NCBI RefSeq assembly: GCF_000184945.1
Contig: NZ_GL586311.1
Location: forward strand, 73,362 to 137,361
Source of the DNA: Segatella buccae ATCC 33574
GTDB lineage: Bacteria > Bacteroidota > Bacteroidia > Bacteroidales > Bacteroidaceae
Reading direction: 5' to 3'
Length of the DNA stretch: 64,000 nucleotides
The notes beneath the pieces were generated by a model. The model was given only the letters and a program-made list of their open reading frames with translations, did no database searches and had not been told where the DNA came from. The translations under genes were made by a program, and so were the position numbers. Shown one piece after another: positions 16,834 to 26,901 of this stretch. How positions within the stretch are numbered: position 1 is the stretch's first letter; each line of letters starts with the position of its first letter.

Positions 16834-17922
16834 GTTGCATCTGCCTTCTTTTTGAAAGGTAAAAACAACGGGCAGACAAGACGGAATGAACCGCATCCGG
16901 TTGCATCTGCCTTCTTTTTGAAAGGTAAAAACAACTGAAGGGGATGCAGGTGACACCCAATGCGGTTGCATCTGCCTTCTTTTTGAAAGGTAAAAACAAC
17001 TAAAGGCACCACATATATCTGGCTGGATAGGTTGCATCTGCCTTCTTTTTGAAAGGTAAAAACAACTTGCCACCGACGACACCGTGAGGATAAATTGTTG
17101 CATCTGCCTTCTTTTTGAAAGGTAAAAACAACAAGCTGACTCATAGGTTCAATATTTCACTAGTTGCATCTGCCTTCTTTTTGAAAGGTAAAAACAACCC
17201 GAAGAGGGGAACAACGAACACAAAACAGGTTGCATCTGCCTTCTTTTTGAAAGGTAAAAACAACGATTAGTGGAAATAATTACAGTTACATGTAGTTGCA
17301 TCTGCCTTCTTTTTGAAAGGTAAAAACAACAATCGGGCGTGTCCATAAATTCGGCATTGAGTTGCATCTGCCTTCTTTTTGAAAGGTAAAAACAACTATA
17401 CCGATTTGTCGCGGTTTGAGATTTTAGTTGCATCTGCCTTCTTTTTGAAAGGTAAAAACAACTCGTGAAACTTCCTCAATGTCTCTCTGACGTTGCATCT
17501 GCCTTCTTTTTGAAAGGTAAAAACAACGAATCCGTCGTTGAAGTCCATATTGTAGAAGTTGCATCTGCCTTCTTTTTGAAAGGTAAAAACAACCGTAGTC
17601 TATATCGTCTGAATCATCACTGCGTTGCATCTGCCTTCTTTTTGAAAGGTAAAAACAACAAAGTCTATCAAGGACTTCATCTTTGGTTTGTTGCATCTGC
17701 CTTCTTTTTGAAAGGTAAAAACAACTTGTCACATCGCTAAATCCATTCAACCCTGGTTGCATCTGCCTTCTTTTTGAAAGGTAAAAACAACCGTCAACTT
17801 CCTGCATCCCATGGCCCAATGTTGCATCTGCCTTCTTTTTGAAAGGTAAAAACAACGCCTACGTGATATTGAAAGATGGAAATGTTGTTGCATCTGCCTT
17901 CTTTTTGAAAGGTAAAAACAAC
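16834..17922 (+). CRISPR. type VI-B2 CRISPR array, 17 repeats and 16 spacers
   Basis: Seventeen identical 36-bp repeats begin GTTGCATCTGCC and end GGTAAAAACAAC. They start at 16834, 16900, 16965, 17031, 17097, 17163, 17229, 17295, 17361, 17427, 17492, 17558, 17624, 17690, 17756, 17821 and 17887. Spacers are 30 bp, except spacers 2, 10 and 15, which are 29 bp. CCTT and AAGG inside the repeat form the short crRNA stem, with GTTG and CAAC at the ends also complementary. In Cas13b crRNAs the spacer is 5' and the repeat 3', consistent with transcription rightward with cas13b. No repeat is degenerate, so the leader end cannot be told from decay. No spacer duplicates another, and I see no match in this window. 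Confidence 0.98.
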
Positions 17923-18302
17923 TGCTATTTTATGAATGAAGATTATTACCTTAAAACATAATATTTCGTCATCTCAAATTGAAACATGAGACAGTTATCA
18001 TCAAATATTAAAGCAAATAATTTTTAAGAAGGATACAAAGTATATAACAAATATAAAAGAGAATTTGGGTCTTGTATGGAAATTCTATAAGAATCAAAAA
18101 CTTATATAAAATACGCGATGGGATAAAACGTGATCAAACATACTCATCTTAAATGAAAAGAAAAATGAAAAATCTCTTCTCAAACAAGTCTTTGTCCCCT
18201 AAAAAAGACACAGCAAAAGATTCCAAGAGAACCTTTTGCAAGATAAACAAACCATCTTGCAGATTCTACAAGCCATAACAAAGGGACCTACACAATTAGG
18301 CC
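17923..18302. other. AT-rich trailer region of the CRISPR island, no gene seen
   Basis: About 380 bp with strong A/T bias and stops in all frames. It probably marks the right edge of the transferred island. No integrase, direct repeat or insertion sequence is visible. Confidence 0.55.
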
Positions 18303-18309
18303 ATGAAAA

Positions 18310-18335
18310 AAGGGAAGCACACATGCACTCCCCTT
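18310..18335 (-). terminator. terminator of terC
   Basis: On the minus strand AAGGGGAGTGC pairs with GTGCTTCCCTT (11 bp, three G-U pairs), followed by six T. The pairing works only on the minus strand, so it belongs to the leftward terC gene ending at 18442. Confidence 0.75.
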
Positions 18336-18441
18336 GCTAACAAAAAATTACAAAATAAATGGACAGGACGTAAAGCGACATGAAATAAGTCGACTACTCT
18401 GACATACCATCATCAAATTGACCGAAAACTCTTATCCGACT

Positions 18442-19521
18442 TTATTTTTTCTTCTCGGGAATGAGTAATGAGGCCCCTATACCTACGGACAGTACGGCAA
18501 GGATGAAGATGAGCGACCAAACAGCATCGATCTCTACATACTCATGAATCAGCAGCTTGACACCGATAAACAGCAACAGCAGGCAGACGGCGGGCTTGAG
18601 GTAGCGGAAACGGGCGGCCACACCAGCCAACAGAAAGAACATGGCGCGCAGACCAAGGATAGCAAAGATGTTGGAAAAGAACACCACATAGGGATCGAGT
18701 GACACGGAGAAAACGGCCGGAATGCTGTCGAAAGCGAAGATGAGGTCGCTAAATTCAATGAAAATGACTGTAACGAGAAGTGGGGTCATGTAGAGATGAC
18801 CGCCACGGTGCTTCCCCACAACTTCATAGTCCTGCCCCTCCTTCTTGGCCCTCACAAAGAAAGCATCGCCGTGGAAACGGGGGAAGACACGAAAATGACC
18901 GGAGAGAAACTTCACCACAGGATGGGCGGTGACATCCATCTGCTCTTCCTTGTCGCGCTCGAAAAACATCTTGATGCCACTATAGACGAGGAAAACTCCG
19001 AAGACAAGCAATATCCAGTCGAACTTGGCAATGACCGTGGCACCGAGAAAAATAAAGATGAACCGCAAGACGATGGCTCCGAGAATGCCCCAGTTGAGCA
19101 CCCGCTGATACTCCATCTTGCTCACACCAAACGATGTAAAAATCATCATCATCACAAAAAGATTGTCCACCGAAAGTGTCTTCTCGATGAGGTAACCGGT
19201 GATGTAGGAGATAGTCATGTGATGGCGGTATTGTTCCAATCCCCCCTCAAAGTCATTAGGGTCGAGTTTGAGATGGGAAGCATAGCGCCGGGCAACTTCC
19301 TGCAAGTCGGAGAAATTGTTGATACCATGTACCAAATCACCGTGAAACCATAGGAAAACGGAAAAAAGCAGGGCCAAGGTGATCCACACGGCCGTCCATG
19401 CGCCCGCCTCCTTCATCGACACTTCGTGAGCCTCCTTGTCTATCACCAGCATGTCGAGCATCAGAATGCCCACGATGAACACTATGAAACAGCCGAAAAA
19501 GATGATTTCTGTATAATGCAT
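18442..19521 (-). CDS. TerC/Alx family integral membrane protein
   Basis: The 359-residue protein has about eight or nine membrane segments and the acidic residues typical of TerC: EKTLSVDNLFVMMMIF and FIEFSDLIFAFDSIPAVFSVS carry conserved Asp within membrane helices. TerC/Alx proteins export manganese or supply it to exported enzymes; the name comes from tellurite resistance, which is not implied here. It is a single gene with its own terminator. A TATCTTTG box on the minus strand (19545-19552) lies about 24 bp upstream. I see no yybP-ykoY-type manganese riboswitch in the short leader. Confidence 0.88.
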   Translation of the reverse strand: MHYTEIIFFGCFIVFIVGILMLDMLVIDKEAHEVSMKEAGAWTAVWITLALLFSVFLWFHGDLVHGINNFSDLQEVARRYASHLKLDPNDFEGGLEQYRHHMTISYITGYLIEKTLSVDNLFVMMMIFTSFGVSKMEYQRVLNWGILGAIVLRFIFIFLGATVIAKFDWILLVFGVFLVYSGIKMFFERDKEEQMDVTAHPVVKFLSGHFRVFPRFHGDAFFVRAKKEGQDYEVVGKHRGGHLYMTPLLVTVIFIEFSDLIFAFDSIPAVFSVSLDPYVVFFSNIFAILGLRAMFFLLAGVAARFRYLKPAVCLLLLFIGVKLLIHEYVEIDAVWSLIFILAVLSVGIGASLLIPEKKK

Positions 19522-19746
19522 ACTTTCCTATTCTAAACAGGGCACAAAGATACGAAATATCCGCTTAACAGACGCTACATCTTGATGATATTCATCGGAT
19601 TTTTTCTACAACATCTATTTCTAGGGATATGGAGAAGCCGGCGACAGAACAATTATTTCATTTACCGGTCCGTCATTTAAACCGATGTGCCGAACGGCGT
19701 ATGCAAGTTTTCTTCCCCACAATATAGCGTTCTAAAATAAAAAGTG

Positions 19747-19754
19747 TACCTTTG
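19747..19754 (+). promoter_or_regulatory. -7 box of the ZIP transporter gene
   Basis: TACCTTTG lies only 9 bp before the ATG at 19764, so the transcript should be nearly leaderless. No clear -33 TTTG is present at the usual distance. Confidence 0.6.
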
Positions 19755-19763
19755 CAGTTGGTT

Positions 19764-20543
19764 ATGGACGGATTAGTACTTGCGCTGATGATTCCATTCA
19801 TCGGCACCACTCTCGGTTCCGGCTTCGTATTCTTCATGAAAGAAGAGATGCCGGCAAAGTTGCAAAAGACCCTCTTGGGCTTTGCTTCCGGTGTGATGGT
19901 GGCAGCCTCCATCTGGTCGCTGCTCATACCGAGCATGGAAATGTGCTCCGGCATGGGCAAGGCTGCCGTTGTCCCGGCAGCTGTGGGACTCCTGGCCGGC
20001 ATGGCATTTCTCCTGCTGCTCGACACCATCACCCCCCACCTGCACATCGGCAATGCCCTCCCCGAAGGCCCCCATGCCCACCTCTCGCGCACAGCGATGC
20101 TCGCGCTCGCGGTCACCATCCACAACATCCCCGAAGGTATGGCCGTGGGTGTTGTCATAGCCGGTGCCTTGCAGGGCGGAGACTGGATTTCGCCGACGGC
20201 AGCCATGGCCATGTCGCTGGGCATCGCCATACAGAACATTCCCGAAGGAGCTATCATCTCTATGCCCATGAGGGCGGCGGGCGGCAGCCGGATGAAATCG
20301 TTTATCATGGGAACTTTGAGCGGAGCGGTGGAACCTATCGGTGGTTTGGTAGTCATTCTGCTGGCCTCGATAACCACACCCATCATCCCCTACCTGCTCG
20401 GTTTTGCTGCCGGTGCCATGTTCTATGTCGTCATCGAGGAACTCATTCCGGAGGCCTCCGAGGGCGAGCACAGCAACCTGTCTACCATAGGCTTTGCCAT
20501 CGGTTTCGTGATAATGATGGTCATGGATGTGGTGCTGGGCTGA
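19764..20543 (+). CDS. ZIP family divalent metal transporter
   Basis: The 259-residue membrane protein has about eight hydrophobic segments. The two metal-site signatures of ZIP transporters are present: HNIPEGMAVGV in one helix and QNIPEGAIISMP in the next. A loop rich in His (DTITPHLHIG, GPHAHL) between early helices is also typical. It imports zinc or related metals (ZupT/GufA-like branch). The TTG at 19752 that opens the frame lies within the -7 box, so the ATG at 19764 is the start. Confidence 0.88.
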   Translation: MDGLVLALMIPFIGTTLGSGFVFFMKEEMPAKLQKTLLGFASGVMVAASIWSLLIPSMEMCSGMGKAAVVPAAVGLLAGMAFLLLLDTITPHLHIGNALPEGPHAHLSRTAMLALAVTIHNIPEGMAVGVVIAGALQGGDWISPTAAMAMSLGIAIQNIPEGAIISMPMRAAGGSRMKSFIMGTLSGAVEPIGGLVVILLASITTPIIPYLLGFAAGAMFYVVIEELIPEASEGEHSNLSTIGFAIGFVIMMVMDVVLG

Positions 20544-20636
20544 CATCGGATAGCATCTATCATGCATGGCAGTCTCAGAAAACCCCAGTGCGACCGTCTT
20601 TTCTGCCTTAAAAAAGCATAACACTTACTTTGAGGT

Positions 20637-22013
<1,377 letters not shown>

Positions 22014-22028
22014 CAATCACTCAGACGG

Positions 22029-22385
22029 ATGCATCAGCTTCGTATCAAACGCGTCTATTCGGAAGCAGACCCCACCGACGGTTATCGGATTCTCACCGAC
22101 CGCCTGTGGCCGAGAGGCATCGCCAAAGACAAGGCTGCCATTGACGATTGGGCCAAGCAGATTGCACCGACAGCAAGTCTCCGGCAGTGGTTCGGCCACA
22201 AGCCGGAGAACTTCGCACCGTTTAAAGAACAGTATATCGCCGAACTGAATGCCAATCCCGATGCGCCACAATTTGTGGCCAAATGCAAACGGCTGTTGCA
22301 AGACACCGATGTCACGTTGCTCTATGGAGCGAAAGACGAGGTGCATAACCACGCTGTCGTGCTAAGAGACTGGATACTCGGATAA
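22029..22385 (+). CDS. DUF488 family protein
   Basis: The 118-residue protein has the features of the short DUF488 branch: RIKRVYSEADPTDGYRILTDRLWPRG at the start, a WAKQIAPTASLRQWF helix, and VTLLYGAKDEVHNHAVVL near the end. Family members are small cytoplasmic proteins of unknown function. It begins 15 bp after the enolase stop and ends before the terminator at 22403, so it is co-transcribed with eno. A role in glycolysis cannot be inferred from this alone. Confidence 0.85.
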   Translation: MHQLRIKRVYSEADPTDGYRILTDRLWPRGIAKDKAAIDDWAKQIAPTASLRQWFGHKPENFAPFKEQYIAELNANPDAPQFVAKCKRLLQDTDVTLLYGAKDEVHNHAVVLRDWILG

Positions 22386-22402
22386 GCGGATATGACATAA
22401 TG

Positions 22403-22437
22403 AAAAGGGAGGGAGCCATCAGACTCCCTCCCTTTTT
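22403..22437 (+). terminator. intrinsic terminator of the eno operon
   Basis: AAAAGGGAGGGAG (22403-22415) pairs perfectly with CTCCCTCCCTTTT around an 8-nt loop and ends in a T-run. Confidence 0.9.
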
Positions 22438-22637
22438 CGTTCTCCCTTACCAACGGCATGGGCAAGAACCGGTAGACTTCAACCGCGCATAGCTATCAAA
22501 AAGAAAAGCTGAAGACACGTCCCTGCCCGTTTCCACCTTTCGAAGGGCCTTACAATAAGCCCTGAAACCGACCATTTCCGGGACAAGAAAGATGCCGACT
22601 CTAAAAAAAATTCACAACAAACCAACTGCCACACAAC

Positions 22638-24446
22638 ATGAACAAAGACCTCCTGTCGTTTTACCACCGCCGGGTTGCCCACTACGCAGCAATGGCCGAA
22701 AGATTGAGGAAGCGCAACAAGCTGTTCATGCTCTCCTCCTTCCTCTCTTTCATGCTCATCCCCGCCTGCATCGGGTTCTATGCCTCAGCCGACAAGGGAC
22801 AGCTGTGGCTGATGGCGGGCCTACTGGCATTCCTACTCTATCTCGCCATACGCTATCTGGACAACAAAAACGGCAAACAGATAGAACATGCCGAAAACCT
22901 GCTCAGCGTCTACGAAAAGGAAGAGGCCTATCAACAAAACCACTTCTCAAGGTTCGGCTCCGGCGAACAATACATCGACCCACAACATGCGTTCACTTAC
23001 GATTTGGACATTTTCGGCAGCGGTTCTCTCTTTCAGCGGATGAACAGAACCATCACCACGGGAGGCAGCGACACGCTTGCGGGCTATCTTGCCGATGTAC
23101 GCATGCGCCCCGTTGGGGAAATTGAGAAACGGCGGGAGGCCATCCGCGAACTCGCCGAATGCGAACCGCTGCGCGCGGCGTTTTGTGCCCACGGACAGAA
23201 ACATATCATCAACACAGCCGAAATACTCTCCGCGCTGAACACCATCAAGGACATCCGCATTTCAAAATTCGCCCTCTCGCGGCTTTCCTTGGGCATGGCC
23301 GGCTTGGGCATCGGTCTACTGGCCGTCACAACCGTGCTGGCCGCGACCGGCAACCTGTCTCCTGTCATTCCGGTGGCATGGGCTGTGATACAGCTCTTTG
23401 CCGTGCAGACGGCCTGCGCCCGGTCGCTGGGAAAAATCAACAAGGTGGTGGGAAAGATGCACACCCACCTGCGGGCATACATCAGCCTCATCAGACTGAT
23501 TGCCGCTTCCGACCTGAAAGCGGCCGAAAACCGCGAAATCATTACTGCCATAGCAGGAAAGGAAACCGATGCCATCGCTTCGTTCGAGCAACTGTCAAGG
23601 CTGCTCGACGGACTCGACCAACGGGGCAACATCATGGGTCTCATCCTCTTCAACTCACTCTTTGCCGGCGACTATTTTCTTGTGCGGAGGTTCCTGAAAT
23701 GGCAAGTCCGCTACATGCCTTGCATCGAAGACTGGATAGCGGCCGTGAGCCGTTTCGACGCACTGGTGTCCCTCGCCACCTACCGCTACAACGAACCGCA
23801 GGCCGTCGATGCCGAGATTGTGGACGAGGAGCAGGTAGTCTATCGGGCAGAAGGCATCTACCACCCGTTTTTGGGCGAAAAAGCCGTGAGCAACAATTTC
23901 TGCATCGACGACCGGCACTACTACATCATCACCGGAGCCAACATGGCCGGCAAGAGTACCTTCCTGCGCACCATCGGCGTAAACTATCTTCTGGCTGTCA
24001 ACGGGCTGCCCGTATTTGCCGATCGGCTCACTCTTTCGGTGTTCTCGCTGTTCACCGGCATGCGCACCACCGATGACCTCAACCACGGCATCTCCTATTT
24101 CAACGCAGAACTGCTGCGCCTGAAACAACTCATGGAGAGCTGCCGGCGGTCGTCCCGCACACTGATTATCCTTGATGAAATACTGAAAGGCACCAACTCG
24201 CTCGACAAACTGAACGGTTCGCGCCTTTTCCTGCAAGAGATTGCCACCCTCCCCGTGACGGGCATCATCGCCACCCACGACTTGGAACTGTCTAAAATGG
24301 CCGATGCCATGCCCGACCGTTTCCACAACCATTGTTTCGAAATACAGCTGTCGACCGACATCACCTACACTTACAAGATAACGCCCGGTGTCGCCCGCAA
24401 CCAAAATGCCACCTACCTGCTTCGCAAAATGCTCCTGACGCATTGA
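22638..24446 (+). CDS. membrane-anchored MutS-like ATPase
   Basis: The 602-residue protein carries two pairs of hydrophobic segments in its N-terminal half (about 30-75 and 210-260), then a region like the MutS clamp, and a MutS-type ATPase domain from about residue 400. The Walker A motif is GANMAGKST, the Walker B is TLIILDEILKGTN, and a FTGMRTTDDLNHGISYF segment and an ATHDLEL switch follow. It lacks the mismatch-recognition domain with its Phe-x-Glu motif, so it is not a classical mismatch repair MutS. Related membrane-linked forms are widespread in Bacteroidetes, with no known function. It is a single gene, convergent with the BNR protein gene only 18 bp away. Confidence 0.85.
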   Translation: MNKDLLSFYHRRVAHYAAMAERLRKRNKLFMLSSFLSFMLIPACIGFYASADKGQLWLMAGLLAFLLYLAIRYLDNKNGKQIEHAENLLSVYEKEEAYQQNHFSRFGSGEQYIDPQHAFTYDLDIFGSGSLFQRMNRTITTGGSDTLAGYLADVRMRPVGEIEKRREAIRELAECEPLRAAFCAHGQKHIINTAEILSALNTIKDIRISKFALSRLSLGMAGLGIGLLAVTTVLAATGNLSPVIPVAWAVIQLFAVQTACARSLGKINKVVGKMHTHLRAYISLIRLIAASDLKAAENREIITAIAGKETDAIASFEQLSRLLDGLDQRGNIMGLILFNSLFAGDYFLVRRFLKWQVRYMPCIEDWIAAVSRFDALVSLATYRYNEPQAVDAEIVDEEQVVYRAEGIYHPFLGEKAVSNNFCIDDRHYYIITGANMAGKSTFLRTIGVNYLLAVNGLPVFADRLTLSVFSLFTGMRTTDDLNHGISYFNAELLRLKQLMESCRRSSRTLIILDEILKGTNSLDKLNGSRLFLQEIATLPVTGIIATHDLELSKMADAMPDRFHNHCFEIQLSTDITYTYKITPGVARNQNATYLLRKMLLTH

Positions 24447-24464
24447 AAACAAGCCGGAAGGCTG

Positions 24465-25799
24465 TCACCGCTCCACCTCCAACACATACACCGGTTGCGG
24501 CTCCACGCTGACGGTTCGTTCGCCATCACCTTGCCTCGTGTCCTGCACGAAGAGGTGGAGTCGTTTCCGGCTCTTCCAAAGTTCGGTGTCGTGGGTCGGC
24601 TCCCAAGCATTGACGGGGAAATCAGTCAGGTCTGCCGTCTGCCATTCGTGGCGTTTCACATTCCGGGTGTAGAACATCGAGACACAGCTGCCGCGCTCCA
24701 CATCCCGGAAGAGATAATACACCCTGCGACCGTCGACCACGATGCGGGGCCGGGCAATGGGTATCATCTTCGTGCCCCCACCCTTGAGCGTAAACGGCGT
24801 GTGGCGTGAGGAGACCGTTTCGCAGTGCCACTGCCGACCATCGTTCCACACCAGCCGGTATTGTGGTACACCGGAATCGCTGTCGCGCCAATAGGTGGCA
24901 ATGTAGGGATGGCCGTGGCTGTCGGCACTCATGCTCGTCTGGTTGATGAGTTCCGAGTTTTGCGGTATGCGGCAGGCATACTCCGCATTACCGAGACGGA
25001 TGGGAAGGCTGTAAGGCTCACCCGTAGACTTCTGCCACGTCTTGCCGTTGTCCACGGAGCGGGCATAGCACAGGTCATGATTGGTCTCCACCAGCCACGA
25101 TTCGCGCCACACCCACGAGAGATGAATCGTGCCCCGCTCGTCCACATAGAGTTGCCAATAGGCGTTGCGGGCGTTTTCACCATCGATGAGCACATCCTGC
25201 ACGCGCTCCCATTTGCGTGTGGCCACGGAGTAGCGGTTCATCACCAGATTGCCGCGGCCCGAGCGACCCGAGCGATAGACAAACAGCAGGTCGCCGCCCT
25301 TGAGGGTGTAGAACTCGGGATAGGTCACATTGTCTTCATCTATGCCCGTCATGGGCAGCTTCTCCCCCAACTCCAGTGAGCCCGGAGCCACACTGCGGCA
25401 ATAGTTCAGGCGGTGGCCGTGGTGGTCGAAGGCCACGTGCAGGTAGCCGTCGCCGTCGAGCATCATGCTGATGACGTTGTGCCCGTCCTTCACGTTACCG
25501 CGATATTGCGTGCGATGCAGCTGCCAGGCTTCCTCGTTCAGTTTTCGCTTGCCCAGTGTGAGATAGCCGTCGCCATCGTAGTAGCTGATGTATTGTTCGC
25601 CGCCGTGGGTCACCAGAGAGTTGTTACGAAACACAGCCGTGTTGACCGATGTGCGGCTGTAGCCCTTCCCCACCGACACCAGCCGTCCTGTATGGGGAGC
25701 CCCCGCCTGCAGTTTGTTCTTTTCCCCCTCGCCCGCAAAGCCAACTACGGGGCATACCATCAACACCGCGAACAGTGATAATAAATGTCTTTTCATCAT
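24465..25799 (-). CDS. secreted BNR-repeat protein, possible polysaccharide lyase-like
   Basis: The 444-residue protein has a signal peptide (LLSLFAVLMVCPVVGFA) and a beta-propeller body matching the BNR_4 family: YISYYDGDGYLTLGKRKL, LHVAFDHHGHRLNYCRS, TYPEFY, LYVDERGTIHLSWVWRES, HGHPYIATYWRD and a final HLFVQDTRQGDG. This family includes propeller polysaccharide lyases (for example ulvan lyases) that act on uronic acid-rhamnose glycans, and the DHHGH motif sits where the catalytic histidine would be expected. No SusC/SusD pair or other glycan gene is nearby. A TATCTTTG box (25958-25965) lies about 160 bp upstream on the minus strand. Confidence 0.65.
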   Translation of the reverse strand: MMKRHLLSLFAVLMVCPVVGFAGEGEKNKLQAGAPHTGRLVSVGKGYSRTSVNTAVFRNNSLVTHGGEQYISYYDGDGYLTLGKRKLNEEAWQLHRTQYRGNVKDGHNVISMMLDGDGYLHVAFDHHGHRLNYCRSVAPGSLELGEKLPMTGIDEDNVTYPEFYTLKGGDLLFVYRSGRSGRGNLVMNRYSVATRKWERVQDVLIDGENARNAYWQLYVDERGTIHLSWVWRESWLVETNHDLCYARSVDNGKTWQKSTGEPYSLPIRLGNAEYACRIPQNSELINQTSMSADSHGHPYIATYWRDSDSGVPQYRLVWNDGRQWHCETVSSRHTPFTLKGGGTKMIPIARPRIVVDGRRVYYLFRDVERGSCVSMFYTRNVKRHEWQTADLTDFPVNAWEPTHDTELWKSRKRLHLFVQDTRQGDGERTVSVEPQPVYVLEVER

Positions 25800-26224
25800 C
25801 TATCTAACAAAAGTTTTTTCATTCCACCTTATTATATATCCTTTCGCCATCCTCCTGCATTCTTTCATCTGCACGGGAAACGGCAAAACGGCCCTTGCGC
25901 AAACCGGAAGTTTCTTCTCTTTGCGGTCTCGGCTTTCAGTCATTGGGCTTTCGAAAGCAAAGATAATAAAAAGAATCGTCAGGCAGTGGGGATAAAATGA
26001 GAAAAAAAGGGGACTAATCGTCCATTATAGCTATTACAGCCGAATACCGACACAAAGCGCTGGCAAATGACAGGGTACAACATAGCGGTGTGTCAACATT
26101 ATTGACCTCCCACCCCGTTTCATCCTGCCCGTTTCCACGAAGTGATTTCTTCCGGCCCGAAATACTCGATTTTCAGGACAGTTTATAAATCCCTATCAAT
26201 CACCCACTTGATTTATTTTGACAT
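25800..26224. other. intergenic region upstream of the BNR gene
   Basis: No gene seen. It contains the minus-strand -7 box CAAAGATA at 25958-25965 for the BNR gene and otherwise only short frames. It merges at its right side into a partial copy of the dispersed repeat. Confidence 0.55.
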
Positions 26225-26400
26225 CCCAAACGATCTCTCAAAGGTTGCAAAAGAGCCTCAATGAGCACTTGAAAGAGCCCGTTTTGTCTCCTCACTACAG
26301 CCATCCAACACGCCCAAACGGCCCCTTTCGCACTGCCGGTCGGCCCAAATGGGAAAAACAGCCGGCCCTTTCGCCCTTCCAAGAGCGTTTTTCCCACCCC
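26225..26400. repeat. dispersed intergenic repeat, partial copy B
   Basis: Shares CCAAACGAT, TTGCAAAAGAGCC (26245-26257), CACTTGAAAG, CCCCTTTCGCA and GGCCCAAA with copies A and D, but the order is partly expanded and the promoter-hairpin end is absent. Confidence 0.5.
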
Positions 26401-26580
26401 GCTATCACCTATTTGAGCAAAACAAAAAGTCCTGCCTTTTTACTTTTTGTCATACTTTTTTATATGTCATAATAGGTACAATACCACTTAGAATAGAAGC
26501 GAAAAGAGACTTGAAGATAGAAAAAATCGCTTTATGCCTTAATTTTCATCAAAATTAAATGTTCCATAAATATTTTTATA

Positions 26581-26588
26581 TATCTTTG
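26581..26588 (+). promoter_or_regulatory. -7 box of the 6S-like RNA
   Basis: TATCTTTG precedes the structured RNA; transcription should begin near 26594. No canonical TTTG is seen 20 bp upstream, where the sequence is AT-rich. Confidence 0.5.
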
Positions 26589-26593
26589 CACTC

Positions 26594-26860
26594 GAATATC
26601 AAGTACGCTATGTGTAGGTGTGCGTTATAAAGAGTTCGACTTTGAAAAGAGCGTTTGAAATATTGTCTTTTATCTGAAATCTGCAAAATTTCAACTACCA
26701 AAGACAATAGGCAGTACGCTCACGCTTGGGATTATTGTACCCTTACCAAGGGCATAATATCCCTCACGGTGTGGGCTATTGTTTGTTGTTTGGTAGTGGG
26801 TATTGCAGAACCTCAGATAAGACAACATTCAATAGTTCCCACGCTTTTACTATTTATATT
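26594..26860 (+). ncRNA. ssrS: 6S-like regulatory RNA (long interrupted hairpin)
   Basis: The segment folds into one long rod. Closing stem: 26663-26677 pairs with 26813-26825 (TTGTC and TATCTGA blocks, a small bulge), with weaker outer pairing to about 26626 and 26858. Then TCTGCAA 26680-26686 with 26803-26809, ACTACCAAA 26694-26702 with 26789-26797, GACAATAG 26703-26710 with 26776-26783. A large internal bubble follows (26711-26727 against 26764-26775), then a terminal hairpin (26728-26763) capped by CCCTT-ACC-AAGGG. A closing stem, central bubble and terminal stem are the hallmark of 6S RNA, which mimics an open promoter and sequesters RNA polymerase. The 5' and 3' ends are estimates. Identification is by structure only. 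Confidence 0.6.
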
Positions 26861-26901
26861 AACCGCTTACTTCTGGGAGACAGTTGGCAAAACGCTCACA
26901 C

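Noticed and set aside
16757..17855. Several 76-143 codon frames with repeated CFYLSKRRQMQ or VFTFQKEGRCN peptides
   Set aside because: They are the CRISPR repeats translated in different frames; the periodicity equals the repeat-spacer unit and there is no start context.
16834..17922. TACCTTTC on the antisense strand of every CRISPR repeat, close to the -7 box TACCTTTG
   Set aside because: It has one mismatch at the key G and no TTTG at the right distance inside the repeat, so repeat-borne antisense promoters are not supported.
18310..18335. A third copy of the dispersed promoter-hairpin element
   Set aside because: The hairpin resembles those in copies A and D, but the flanking promoter boxes and core are absent; it is simply the terC terminator.
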